Source: Pseudogracilibacillus sp037892545 (lineage in GTDB: Bacteria; Bacillota; Bacilli; Bacillales; Amphibacillaceae). From it: DNA of 27,695 nucleotides. Where the stretch lies: the NCBI RefSeq assembly GCF_037892545.1, contig NZ_JBBKBG010000034.1:1-27695 (forward strand). Direction: 5' to 3'. The position numbers and the translations under genes were made by a program. The notes under the pieces are model-generated. The model saw only the letters and a list, made by a program, of their open reading frames with translations, ran no database searches and was not told where the DNA came from. Positions within the stretch are counted from its first letter, which is position 1; every line of letters starts with the position of its first letter. Positions 1 to 6,986 of the stretch are shown here, piece after piece.

Positions 1-23
1 TATGTACCAAGAGGCTGTTTTTT

Positions 24-284
24 TTATGGACTGTCTTCGTCAAATTCTTCTGATACTTCATTAAAATACCGTACACCAAATTGGGAACCTTCCGATACCA
101 TTTTTGCATTTTCTAATTGATCTGTTTCTTCCCCATTCATTTGATCTGGCTTACCTGCCTGATTTAACACATCAGAAAAGGTTGTCGTTTCTTTCCCGTC
201 TTTATTTTTGATCATATATGCTAAACCAAGTGTTGCTGCAGCACCGACAATTGGTACGATAATTCTCTTCTTCAATATGGACAT
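24..284 (-). CDS. small membrane-anchored protein of unknown function
   Basis: An 86-residue protein that I do not recognise. After a short basic start (residues 5-7, KKR) there is one hydrophobic span at about residues 8-25, then a polar, acidic C-terminal half rich in Glu and Asp. This suggests one membrane anchor with a soluble tail; orientation is not clear. The ATG at 284 directly abuts its purine-rich AGAGAGG, so the TTG three codons downstream (275), about 9 nt from that site, may be the true start; the protein would then be 83 residues. It is divergent from the ylaI-like gene. The function is unknown; the short length and single span make remote homology hard to judge. Confidence 0.6.
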   Translation of the reverse strand: MSILKKRIIVPIVGAAATLGLAYMIKNKDGKETTTFSDVLNQAGKPDQMNGEETDQLENAKMVSEGSQFGVRYFNEVSEEFDEDSP

Positions 285-384
285 CCTCTCTTCATTAAAT
301 TGCTTGTTCCTATAATTTACCCTTTACGTTTAAATTTAAACAGGATAAAATAAAACTATGATATAAAATGAGGTGATGAATGAA

Positions 385-567
385 ATGGATGTAATATGTG
401 CACTTTGTGATGTAGAAGAAACTATTGACCGTCATAGTTATGCAGCAAGAAGATTAAGATCACAACGTAATCATGCTTATCTTTGTCCCACTTGTTATGA
501 TAGAATTAAAGTAAATACAGAAAAAAGATTAGCGACAGGAAAGTTCATTGTAAATAAAGGATATTAA
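385..567 (+). CDS. ylaI: YlaI-like small zinc-ribbon protein (DUF2197)
   Basis: A 60-residue protein with two CxxC pairs, CALC near the N-terminus and CPTC near residue 36, separated by a basic RRLRSQRNH stretch. This is the layout of a four-cysteine zinc ribbon. From memory it matches B. subtilis YlaI through the AxRLR block and the RIKxNTEKRxAxGxF C-terminal block. No biochemical role is established for the family; a zinc-binding nucleic-acid or protein adaptor is only an inference. I chose ATG 385 because AGGTG at 371-375 is 9 nt upstream; earlier in-frame GTG 373 and ATG 376 overlap or abut that site. A bidirectional terminator follows the stop codon. Confidence 0.85.
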   Translation: MDVICALCDVEETIDRHSYAARRLRSQRNHAYLCPTCYDRIKVNTEKRLATGKFIVNKGY

Positions 568-609
568 AATAGCTTTTATAAAGGTTTCCCCTTATAAAAG
601 CTATTTTTA
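566..609. terminator. bidirectional terminator between ylaI and ylaH
   Basis: Inverted repeat AAAATAGCTTTTATAA / TTATAAAAGCTATTTT with a 9-10 nt loop and a T run on both strands. It lies between two convergent genes and overlaps both stop codons, so it can end both transcripts. Confidence 0.85.
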
Positions 610-915
610 TCCTTCATTTTTATTTGAGCGTTCCTTGTACATTCTATATCGATAAATTCCTAATACTGCACAAATAATAATCAATGATTCTGTCATTGGC
701 AATTTAAATACACTAAAAATAGTAATAATAAATACACCAATTGCCAACATAACATATACGATCATTGATTTTAATAATGGTAATTCGCGCGCAAATCCTA
801 ACTTATAGGCGATCATACTTAAAATTAAGTTTAGAACATAAAATGTCCAAAACATATGCTCTGTGCCAAAATTTGATTGTAAAAAATTGAACATTAATCC
901 AAAATCAGTTCCCAT
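607..915 (-). CDS. ylaH: YlaH-like small integral membrane protein
   Basis: A 102-residue protein with three hydrophobic spans, at about residues 19-35, 49-66 and 71-87 of the product, and a basic C-terminus (RYRMYKERSNKNEG). The pattern YKLGFAxxLPLLKSxxxYVxLAxG matches the YlaH family of Bacillus as I recall it. Function is unknown; it is an integral membrane protein, probably of the cell membrane. The start is the ATG at 915, 5 nt after AGGAG; an upstream in-frame TTG at 930 lies within the ribosome-site region and is less likely. It is convergent with the ylaI-like gene and shares its terminator, in keeping with the yla neighbourhood. Confidence 0.8.
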   Translation of the reverse strand: MGTDFGLMFNFLQSNFGTEHMFWTFYVLNLILSMIAYKLGFARELPLLKSMIVYVMLAIGVFIITIFSVFKLPMTESLIIICAVLGIYRYRMYKERSNKNEG

Positions 916-1069
916 ATTTTCTCCTCGCAAACATATTCATTTTACCCCATATTATATCATACTAAAACTTCTCTGTTCATTCCAATCATCCGTCTAAAAT
1001 TACACATCGTTTTCTTTTTCAAGAAAAATCGTTTATACTAACGATGATAGCAAATAGGAGTGAGTTACA

Positions 1070-1243
1070 TTGCAAAATTTTAATTTACCAAAATTTTTAT
1101 TAGCAACATTAGTCGTTCTAATGTTTTGTTTAGTTGGTGTCGCAATATCTTATGAAAGTATATTATTTATCGTCATCTTTATTTTACTAGGCTTTCTTAT
1201 CATGGGTTATGGGATCGCCACAAAACGAAAAAGTGACAATTAA
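1070..1243 (+). CDS. ylaF: YlaF-like small membrane protein (DUF5325)
   Basis: A 57-residue protein translated from TTG 1070, with AGGAG at 1056-1060 nine nt upstream. It holds two hydrophobic spans (about residues 8-25 and 30-49) joined by a short SYES turn, then a basic tail TKRKSDN. This fits the DUF5325/YlaF two-span family seen beside ylaH and ylaI in Bacillus. Function unknown. The last four bases overlap the 3' end of the convergent suhB-like gene, and the hairpin that covers both stop codons looks like a shared terminator. A TTG start and short length make it easy to miss in automatic calling. Confidence 0.8.
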   Translation: MQNFNLPKFLLATLVVLMFCLVGVAISYESILFIVIFILLGFLIMGYGIATKRKSDN

Positions 1244-1257
1244 GTCACTTTTTTTCC
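1228..1257. terminator. bidirectional terminator covering both stop codons
   Basis: AAAAAGTGAC / GTCACTTTTT, a perfect 10-bp stem with a 6-nt loop, flanked by A and T runs. The loop contains the stop codons of both the ylaF-like gene and the suhB-like gene, so the two convergent genes use the same hairpin. Confidence 0.85.
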
Positions 1258-2055
1258 TTTTTTAAAGTATTCATGTAATAACTTCGATTGAATAGATGGG
1301 TTACAAGCAATAATCGTACTTCTCGTTAACATCGGTATATCTTTTCCATCAATATTCGTTAGCTTTCCGCCTACTTCTTTTAGAATTACTCTTCCTGCTG
1401 CTACATCCCATGGTTCTAGCCCCATTGAAATATATGCATCTGCCGCTCCTTCTGCGACATATGCTAATTCAATTGCTGCAGACCCATACGATCTTAATCC
1501 ACGTACTTCTTTCGATAATAAATGCATTACTTCTTCATCTACGAATCGATTCGGCATAAACCATCGATGACTCATACAAATGACAGATTCTTTCAACGTC
1601 AATTTTTCTTGTAAAGGCTGAAGTCGTACATTATTTTTATATGCGCCATTATCTCTCATAGCACTATATAAATTATTACGCATCACATCGTATATAAAAC
1701 CAATTTCACCGATTCCATCTGCATAAACTCCAATTGAAATAGCAAAATTTTGTTTTTGATTCACAAAATTCATCGTACCATCTATTGGATCAATCACCCA
1801 AATTGTTCCATTAAAATGCGATAAATGATCCCCATATCCTTCTTCACTTAATAATAAATGGTCTGGATAATGTTCCTTTATTTTCGTAGCAAAAAAAAAT
1901 TCCACCTGACGATCTAATTCAGTTACTAAATCTTTTGGATTTGATTTAGTATCGATCGTCAGTGAATTATACATGTTTTCTTGGATTATGTTGCCTGCAT
2001 CTAATATCCATGATCTAATGCGATTGAATAAAATTTCACGTTGAATGACATCCAT
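1240..2055 (-). CDS. suhB: inositol monophosphatase family phosphatase (SuhB/YktC type)
   Basis: A 271-residue Mg2+-dependent sugar-phosphate phosphatase of the inositol monophosphatase family. Visible motifs: the metal-binding SEEG at residues 70-73, motif A DPIDGT at 89-94, and motif B EPWDVAAG around 214-221 with the metal-ligand Asp 217. The family hydrolyses inositol phosphates and related substrates such as fructose bisphosphate or NADP; the exact substrate cannot be read here. In B. subtilis the homologue is yktC, near pdh and ylaA. I chose ATG 2055 because it gives the normal family length; the frame is open to 2166, but those extra residues do not look like family sequence. It probably forms a unit with the small gene at 2159-2362, 103 nt upstream. 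Confidence 0.9.
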   Translation of the reverse strand: MDVIQREILFNRIRSWILDAGNIIQENMYNSLTIDTKSNPKDLVTELDRQVEFFFATKIKEHYPDHLLLSEEGYGDHLSHFNGTIWVIDPIDGTMNFVNQKQNFAISIGVYADGIGEIGFIYDVMRNNLYSAMRDNGAYKNNVRLQPLQEKLTLKESVICMSHRWFMPNRFVDEEVMHLLSKEVRGLRSYGSAAIELAYVAEGAADAYISMGLEPWDVAAGRVILKEVGGKLTNIDGKDIPMLTRSTIIACNPSIQSKLLHEYFKKGKKVT

Positions 2056-2158
2056 TATATTGGCCCCCATATCATACACAACTTTGCTCAAATATATTAT
2101 TGAATTTAGTATATTGTAGCAAACAATCCTGTTAAATGCATAAATTTCGATGTAATCT

Positions 2159-2362
2159 TTATGCATCGGTCGTTAGCTTGTTTAATAAATGTAATTTTTT
2201 CACTAATTTATTTAGTTTTAATTTTGATTCTTCTATTTTTTCCTCATTATTAATTTCCATCGCATCATATAATGTTAACAATTCATAATCGATTTCAAGT
2301 TTAATAGTATGGATGACCTGTTCATTTTTCTTTTTCTCTACTTGTTCCACTAAATATTTCAT
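2159..2362 (-). CDS. small coiled-coil protein upstream of suhB, unknown function
   Basis: A 67-residue, charged, helix-rich protein with a Leu/Lys pattern near the C-terminus (SKLKLNKLVKKLHLLNKL) that could form a short coiled coil. I do not recognise a family. In B. subtilis a small gene (ykzI) also precedes yktC, and this may be its positional counterpart, but I cannot verify similarity. ATG 2362 is preferred, with AGGGTG 8 nt upstream; GTG 2371 in the same frame sits too close to that site. It reads toward the suhB-like gene and is probably cotranscribed with it. Confidence 0.6.
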   Translation of the reverse strand: MKYLVEQVEKKKNEQVIHTIKLEIDYELLTLYDAMEINNEEKIEESKLKLNKLVKKLHLLNKLTTDA

Positions 2363-2464
2363 TTCACTCACACCCTTTTTGGAAATCGTAATCTATAGGT
2401 TGTTCATCATGATGGTTGCTTCTTTATATATATTACTTTACTTATTTATTCCCGATTGTGTTCA

Positions 2465-2494
2465 TATATAAACTCCGAAACACATTTTTGTAAA
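2465..2494 (-). promoter_or_regulatory. candidate promoter for the small gene-suhB unit
   Basis: On the minus strand TTTACA (2489-2494) and TATATA or TTATAT (2465-2471) are 17-18 nt apart, a fair sigma-A promoter. It points to the gene starting at 2362 and leaves a leader of about 95 nt. It is back-to-back with the SR1 promoter. Confidence 0.4.
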
Positions 2495-2550
2495 ATAAAG
2501 GTATTTGTCACAAAATAGGTTCTTTGTCATAATATATTCCATTTAACAAA

Positions 2551-2561
2551 TGTGTTATACT
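2551..2561 (+). promoter_or_regulatory. CcpN-type operator, upstream copy
   Basis: TGTGTTATACT fits the CcpN consensus I recall from B. subtilis (TRTGHYATAYW) at every position. It ends 8 bp before the -35 box of the SR1 promoter. A second copy starts 32 bp downstream, three helical turns away, so both face the same side of the DNA. Confidence 0.65.
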
Positions 2562-2569
2562 ATTTACAG

Positions 2570-2598
2570 TTGACATTCAAAATGTGTCATACTATAAT
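2570..2598 (+). promoter_or_regulatory. SR1 promoter, consensus sigma-A type
   Basis: TTGACA (2570-2575), exactly 17 nt, then TATAAT (2593-2598): a full-consensus vegetative promoter. Transcription should start near 2604, giving a leader of about 33 nt before the SR1P start codon. A promoter this strong normally needs a repressor, in line with the two operators around its -35 box. Confidence 0.85.
2583..2593 (+). promoter_or_regulatory. CcpN-type operator inside the promoter spacer
   Basis: TGTGTCATACT also fits TRTGHYATAYW and lies between the -35 and -10 boxes. In B. subtilis, CcpN binds two such sites at sr1 and represses it during glycolytic growth. Bound protein here would contact polymerase directly. 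Confidence 0.65.
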
Positions 2599-2636
2599 AA
2601 TAGTTACATAGTAAATTTGTAGAGGAGATGACTCTT

Positions 2637-2744
2637 GTGGGAATCATTATTTGTCAAGAATGCCAGGAAGTTATTCATTACTACGAAGAAGAAAAAGTAA
2701 CAAAGTTATACAGTACGTGTTCAACATGCAATAATAATAAATAA
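2637..2744 (+). CDS. sr1P: SR1P, GapA-binding peptide
   Basis: A 35-residue peptide from GTG 2637, with GAGGAG at 2622-2627 nine nt upstream. It begins MGIIICQECQEVIHYYEEEK and continues VTKLYSTCSTC. This matches the B. subtilis peptide as I remember it (MGTIVCQDC...IHHFEDEKVTTLYGTC): the N-terminal MGxIxCQxC, the IHxxExEKVTxLY core and C-terminal cysteines are shared. The two Cys pairs suggest metal binding. In B. subtilis SR1P binds glyceraldehyde-3-phosphate dehydrogenase GapA and promotes its interaction with RNase J1; rnjA lies 7 kb away in this window. The C-terminus is shorter than in B. subtilis and ends in an Asn-rich tail. Confidence 0.85.
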   Translation: MGIIICQECQEVIHYYEEEKVTKLYSTCSTCNNNK

Positions 2745-2751
2745 TAATGAT

Positions 2752-2985
2752 AAAAAGTTTGAAACATAATCTAAAGAAGTTTTCAAAACACGAATTGGTT
2801 ATATTCATGACGTTAGAAATTTAGTGCGCTTTCTAGCACATAGCTACTAAGCCTATGTCAAGCAATACCTAACAGATGCTTGTTTATATACGATTTCTCA
2901 TCTGTTGAGATCCGTATACATTTCTAAAGTTCTCCGTTGACATGCTTGTTTTGTACTTACTTTTTTGATATGTTTCAAGCTTTTT
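2752..2985. repeat. 235-bp element bounded by a 17-bp inverted repeat
   Basis: AAAAAGTTTGAAACATA (2752-2768) pairs with TATGTTTCAAGCTTTTT (2969-2985), 16 of 17 bases plus one G-U if transcribed. Inside lie further inverted repeats: TTAGAAAT/ATTTCTAA (2813-2820/2920-2927), GTGC/GCAC (2824-2839), CATAG/CTATG (2838-2857), CAAGCA/TGCTTG (2859-2882) and TATACG/CGTATA (2886-2919). Together they could fold as a multibranched RNA. It may be the 3' part of SR1, an independent structured RNA, or a miniature inverted-repeat element. I see no clear target duplication and no coding frame, and I recognise no RNA family. Confidence 0.5.
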
Positions 2986-3137
2986 TATATTATATGATAT
3001 TTAAAGTATACATATATAAATTAATCATAAAGTAAATATCCTATTTTTAAAAAGGAAAATTTAGATAGTTAGATTGTTTCCATATCATAGTACGGAATTA
3101 CGTTATACCTTGATTTCGAAACTTTCCTTTTATAATG

Positions 3138-3172
3138 AAAAATGGTGCCAGTGTTTTATCCACCAGCACCAT
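3138..3172 (-). terminator. second terminator downstream of pdhD
   Basis: ATGGTGC (3142-3148) and GCACCAT (3166-3172) enclose a shorter GTG/CAC pair. On the minus strand the stem is followed by TTTTT. It lies beyond the first pdh terminator and would catch read-through before the SR1 region. Confidence 0.65.
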
Positions 3173-3223
3173 ATATTGTAGAACCCTAAATATTGTAGAA
3201 CCCTAAATATTGTAGAACCCTAA
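3173..3223. repeat. three perfect 17-bp tandem repeats
   Basis: The unit ATATTGTAGAACCCTAA occurs three times without a mismatch at 3173-3189, 3190-3206 and 3207-3223. The array sits exactly between the two terminators that follow pdhD. No coding frame or known operator is recognised. Confidence 0.9.
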
Positions 3224-3260
3224 AAAAAGAGGTTCAGTAATTTTACTGAACCTTTTTTTA
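3224..3260. terminator. primary terminator of the pdh operon
   Basis: GGTTCAGTAA / TTACTGAACC, a perfect stem, with T7 on both sides after strand exchange (minus strand TCTTTTTTT). It lies 34 nt after the pdhD stop codon and is strong in both directions. Confidence 0.9.
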
Positions 3261-3293
3261 TATACTTAACAATGTTCCTAATGAACATTATGT

Positions 3294-4700
3294 TTATAGC
3301 GTATGAATCGGTGTTCCTAATGCAACCTCTGCTGCTTCCATCGTAATTTCGCCTAATGTCGGGTGAGCGTGGACAGTTAAAGCGACATCTTCTGCAGTCA
3401 TTCCCGCTTCAATTGCTAAGCCAATTTCTGAAATCATATCACTTGCATTCGGACCAACCACTTGGCCACCAATTACTAAGCCATCTTCTTCACGAGTAAT
3501 TAACTTCAAGAATCCATCCGTATCATTTAATGATAAAGCACGTCCGTTCGCTGCAAATGGGAATTTACCAACTTTAACTTTAATTCCAGCATCTTTCGCT
3601 TCTTTTTCAGTATACCCAACAGAAGCCATTTCTGGATCTGAGAATACAACTGCTGGCATTCCAATATAATCAATTTCAGATTTTTTACCACTAATTGCTT
3701 CAGCTGCAACTTTACCTTCATAAGAAGCTTTATGAGCTAAAGGTAATCCTGCTACAATATCACCAATTGCATATATATTATCGATATTCGTACGGCATTG
3801 TTTATCAATTTTCACAAGTCCTCGTTCGTCTACTTCAATACCAACTTGCTCTAAACCGATATCTGAAGTGTTTGGACGACGACCTACCGTTACTAATACG
3901 TAATCCGCTTCAACCGTTTCTTCTTTCCCGTTAGCTTCGTACGTTACTTTAACACCGTCTTTCGTTTCTTCTACACCTTTAGCCATTGCACTCGTTACAA
4001 TATTAACACCTTTTTTCTTTAAACGTTTCGTAACGATGTTTGACATTTGTTTTTCAAACGTTGCTAAAATTTCTTTTTCACCTTCGATAATTGTAACTTC
4101 TGTACCAAAGTTCGCATAAGCAGAACCTAATTCCGTACCGATGTATCCACCACCAATAACAACTAATTTTTCAGGTACTTCCTCTAAGCTTAATCCACCA
4201 GTTGAATCAAGTACTCTATCTGAGAATTTAAAGCTAGGAATCTCAATTGGTGTTGAACCTGTAGCAATAATACAGTTTTTAAATGTATATGTTTGAGATT
4301 GAGTTTCATCCATTACTTTTACATGGTTATTATCAACGAAATAAACTTCACCTTTAACGACGTCCACTTTATTTCCTTTTAATAATGCTTCTACACCAGA
4401 AGTTAAACGTTTCACAACATTTCCCTTCCACTCTTGAACTTTTCCAAAGTCAACTTTTACATTTTCCGTCGTAATTCCTAATTCTTCATTACCACGAGCT
4501 GCATCTGTTAAGTGACCAGCTTGGATTAATGCTTTTGAAGGAATACATCCAACGTTTAAGCATGTTCCACCTAGTGCTCCTTTATCAACAATTGTAACTT
4601 TTTGACCTAATTGAGCCGCACGAATTGCTGCAACATATCCTCCTGGACCTGCACCAACAACTAGCGTATCAACTTCGATTGGAAAATCTCCTACTACCAT
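3294..4700 (-). CDS. pdhD: dihydrolipoyl dehydrogenase, E3 of pyruvate dehydrogenase
   Basis: A 468-residue FAD-dependent disulfide oxidoreductase that reoxidises the dihydrolipoyl groups of E2 and passes electrons to NAD+. Seen in order: FAD-binding GAGPGG at residues 16-21; redox disulfide Cys47/Cys52 in GGTCLNVGC; NAD-binding GGGYIG near residue 184; second FAD contact AIGDI near 314; and the C-terminal HAHPTLGE with catalytic His446/Glu451, the numbering of the Geobacillus enzyme. Length is standard. The ATG is preceded by GGAGG and starts 4 nt after pdhC. It is the last gene of pdhABCD, followed by two terminators. It may also serve other 2-oxoacid complexes, because no other E3 lies in the window. 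Confidence 0.97.
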   Translation of the reverse strand: MVVGDFPIEVDTLVVGAGPGGYVAAIRAAQLGQKVTIVDKGALGGTCLNVGCIPSKALIQAGHLTDAARGNEELGITTENVKVDFGKVQEWKGNVVKRLTSGVEALLKGNKVDVVKGEVYFVDNNHVKVMDETQSQTYTFKNCIIATGSTPIEIPSFKFSDRVLDSTGGLSLEEVPEKLVVIGGGYIGTELGSAYANFGTEVTIIEGEKEILATFEKQMSNIVTKRLKKKGVNIVTSAMAKGVEETKDGVKVTYEANGKEETVEADYVLVTVGRRPNTSDIGLEQVGIEVDERGLVKIDKQCRTNIDNIYAIGDIVAGLPLAHKASYEGKVAAEAISGKKSEIDYIGMPAVVFSDPEMASVGYTEKEAKDAGIKVKVGKFPFAANGRALSLNDTDGFLKLITREEDGLVIGGQVVGPNASDMISEIGLAIEAGMTAEDVALTVHAHPTLGEITMEAAEVALGTPIHTL

Positions 4701-4704
4701 TATT

Positions 4705-5976
4705 TCACGCCTCCATCATGATCAACTGTGGATCATTTAATAATCTTTTGATTTGATTCAATGCTTCTTGTCCTGTTGCTCCATCAACAATTCTATGGTC
4801 AAAGCTTAGTGATAATGCCAATACTGGCGCAACTACAACTTCTCCATTACGAACAACAGGTTTTTCTTGAATACGACCAATACCTAAAATAACTGCCTCT
4901 GGATAATTTAATACTGGAGTAAACCATTGTCCACCAGCGGAACCGATATTCGTAATCGTATTAGAAGCACCTTTCATCTCCTCTGCTGTTAGTTTACCAC
5001 TACGAGCTTTTTCTGCCAACTCATTTATATCCTGTGAAATTTCAAATAGTGACTTTCTATCTGCATCTTTCACTACTGGAACGAGTAAACCTTTCTCTGT
5101 ATCAGCAGCAATACCTATATTATAGTAATGTTTGTAAATTATTTCATCTGTTTCATCATCCACTGCAGCATTTAAAATCGGGAATTTCTTCGATGCAGAA
5201 ATTAATGCTTTTACCACATAAGGTAAATAAGTTAATTTAATCCCTTGATCTAAAGCAACTTCCTTGAATCGTTTACGATGTGCCACTAATTCTGTTACAT
5301 CTACTTCATCTAATAACGTAACATGAGGAGCTTTCGTTTTCGAATTCACCATCGCTTTAGCAATTGCTTTACGAATACCACTCATTTTTTCACGAGTTTC
5401 AGGATATGTTCCCGTTGTTGCGACAGGGGCTACATATTCTTCTGACGGACTTTCCGTTTCTACTGTAGGCTCCTCGCTAGGAGTGTCTCCAGATACAAAT
5501 GCATCGACATCTTCTTTTAAAATACGGCCATTTTTTCCTGAACCAGTTACTTCTTGGATAGCTACACCTTGTTCACGAGCATATTTACGAACAGATGGCA
5601 TTGCAATAACTAATTTCTTCTCATCTTCTGCCACCGTTTCTGTCGTTTCTTTTGGTGCCGCCTTTTCCACTACTGTTTCTTTTTCTTCTGATGGCGATTC
5701 TTCTATTGTTTCTTCTGTAGGCTCCTCCGATTCATATCCTTCCGCATCGATACGAATTAATACATCTCCTACAACCGCCACTTCTCCTTCAGGTACTTTA
5801 ATTTCTAACACCGTACCATCTACTGGGGAAGGAATTTCTACCACTGCTTTGTCATTTTGTACTTCACAAAGTACATCATCTTCTTTTATTTCGTCCCCTT
5901 CATTGAAGAACCATTTCACAATTTCTCCTTCGTGAATTCCTTCTCCAATATCCGGTAATTTAAATTCAAAAGCCAC
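4705..5976 (-). CDS. pdhC: dihydrolipoamide acetyltransferase, E2 of pyruvate dehydrogenase
   Basis: A 423-residue core protein of the complex; it moves acetyl groups from E1 to CoA. Domains in order: one lipoyl domain (about 1-80) with the lipoyl-lysine Lys43 in QNDKAVVEI; a Glu/Thr/Pro-rich linker; a peripheral subunit-binding domain (about 120-160, with PSVRKYAREQGV and GRILKEDV); a second flexible linker; and a catalytic domain from about 200 with the active-site DHRIVDG, His394 and Asp398. A single lipoyl domain is typical of Bacilli. The start is GTG 5976, with AGGAGG 8 nt upstream. It sits 31 nt after pdhB. Confidence 0.97.
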   Translation of the reverse strand: MAFEFKLPDIGEGIHEGEIVKWFFNEGDEIKEDDVLCEVQNDKAVVEIPSPVDGTVLEIKVPEGEVAVVGDVLIRIDAEGYESEEPTEETIEESPSEEKETVVEKAAPKETTETVAEDEKKLVIAMPSVRKYAREQGVAIQEVTGSGKNGRILKEDVDAFVSGDTPSEEPTVETESPSEEYVAPVATTGTYPETREKMSGIRKAIAKAMVNSKTKAPHVTLLDEVDVTELVAHRKRFKEVALDQGIKLTYLPYVVKALISASKKFPILNAAVDDETDEIIYKHYYNIGIAADTEKGLLVPVVKDADRKSLFEISQDINELAEKARSGKLTAEEMKGASNTITNIGSAGGQWFTPVLNYPEAVILGIGRIQEKPVVRNGEVVVAPVLALSLSFDHRIVDGATGQEALNQIKRLLNDPQLIMMEA

Positions 5977-6007
5977 GATGTCTACCTCCTATTCATTATT
6001 CATTTCG

Positions 6008-6985
6008 TTAAAAGTTTATAACAGCTTCTACTTTTTCAATTACATCTTTATGATCTGGTAACCACACTTCTTCTGCCGCTGCAAAAGCATATACAGTATC
6101 AGGCGCTGTAACACGTAATACTGGCGCTTCTAAATGTAAAATTGCGCGTTCTTGAATTTCAGCCGCAATATTCGCAGCGATACCAGCTTGACGTTGTGCT
6201 TCTTGCACGACTACTACACGGTTTGTTTTTTGAACAGACTCTAAAATAGTATCGATATCAATCGGTGAAACCGTACGTAAGTCAATTACTTCAGCGTCAA
6301 TTCCTTTTTCTTTTAATTCTTCAGCAGCTTTTAATGAAGTGTGAACCATTGCACCATACGCAATAATTGTTACATCTTTTCCTTCACGTTTTACATCTGC
6401 TTTTCCGATTTCGATTGTATATTCTTCCTCTGGTACTTCTTCACGGAATGAGCGGTATAATTTCATATGCTCCAAGAAAATAACAGGGTCATTATCTCGA
6501 ATTGCACTAATTAATAAACCTTTCGCGTCATAAGGATTAGATGGAATAACAACTTTCAATCCAGGTTGTTGAGCCATTAAACCTTCTAAAGAATCTGCGT
6601 GTAACTCTGGTGTTTGTACACCACCACCAAATGGGGAACGAACCGTGATTGGAGCGTTGTAGGCATTTCCTGAACGGTATCTCATTCTTGCCATTTGACC
6701 ACTAATCGAATCCATTACTTCATATAAAAATCCGAAGAACTGAATTTCAGGTACTGGTCGATATCCTTCTAACGCAAGCCCGATTGAAAGACCGCCGATC
6801 GCCGATTCAGCTAACGGTGTATCAAATACACGTTCTTCACCGAACTCCTTTTGTAAACCTTCCGTTGCTCTAAACACACCACCGTTTTGTCCAACGTCTT
6901 CGCCGAATACGAGCACATTTTCATCGTTCTTTAATTCGGTTCTTAAAGCATCTGTAATCGCTTGGATCATTGTCATTTGTGCCAT
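6008..6985 (-). CDS. pdhB: pyruvate dehydrogenase E1 beta subunit
   Basis: A 325-residue subunit which pairs with PdhA to form the thiamine-diphosphate-dependent E1 heterotetramer that decarboxylates pyruvate. It begins MAQMTMIQAI and carries the family's GEDVGQNGGVFRATEGL, DTPLAESAIGG, SPFGGGVQTPELHADSLE and RQAGIAANIAAEIQE blocks and the C-terminal VTAPDTVYAFA. Length is that of the family. It begins one base after the pdhA stop codon, and its ribosome site AAGGAG lies within the end of pdhA, so translation is probably coupled and subunits are made in equal amounts. Confidence 0.97.
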   Translation of the reverse strand: MAQMTMIQAITDALRTELKNDENVLVFGEDVGQNGGVFRATEGLQKEFGEERVFDTPLAESAIGGLSIGLALEGYRPVPEIQFFGFLYEVMDSISGQMARMRYRSGNAYNAPITVRSPFGGGVQTPELHADSLEGLMAQQPGLKVVIPSNPYDAKGLLISAIRDNDPVIFLEHMKLYRSFREEVPEEEYTIEIGKADVKREGKDVTIIAYGAMVHTSLKAAEELKEKGIDAEVIDLRTVSPIDIDTILESVQKTNRVVVVQEAQRQAGIAANIAAEIQERAILHLEAPVLRVTAPDTVYAFAAAEEVWLPDHKDVIEKVEAVINF

Positions 6986-6986
6986 T

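Larger units (their letters stand above)
2604..2986 (+). ncRNA. sr1: SR1 dual-function small RNA homologue (3' end uncertain)
   Basis: The transcript is predicted from the consensus promoter at 2570-2598. It carries the SR1P reading frame at 2637-2744, and it lies between pdhD and the yktC region, where B. subtilis sr1 also lies. SR1 is known as a CcpN-repressed RNA that both pairs with ahrC mRNA and encodes a peptide that binds GapA. B. subtilis SR1 is about 205 nt. Here no simple hairpin with a T run follows the reading frame closely; the first plausible plus-strand stop is the T run at 2981-2986, which would give about 380 nt. The 3' part coincides with the inverted-repeat element at 2752-2985. 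Start, promoter and peptide are well supported; the end is inference. Confidence 0.6.

Noticed and set aside
2055..2166. Longer N-terminus of the suhB-like protein
   Set aside because: The 37 extra residues do not look like family sequence and have no supported start; the product from 2055 has normal length.
2752..2985. Element as 6S RNA or a T-box leader
   Set aside because: 6S RNA is a single rod with a central bubble, while this region gives several side hairpins. No T-box sequence or downstream amino-acid gene is found.
5483..5935. Plus-strand Ser/Thr-rich frame of 150 codons
   Set aside because: It is the antisense shadow of the E2 linker and lipoyl domain of pdhC, low in complexity and without a ribosome site.
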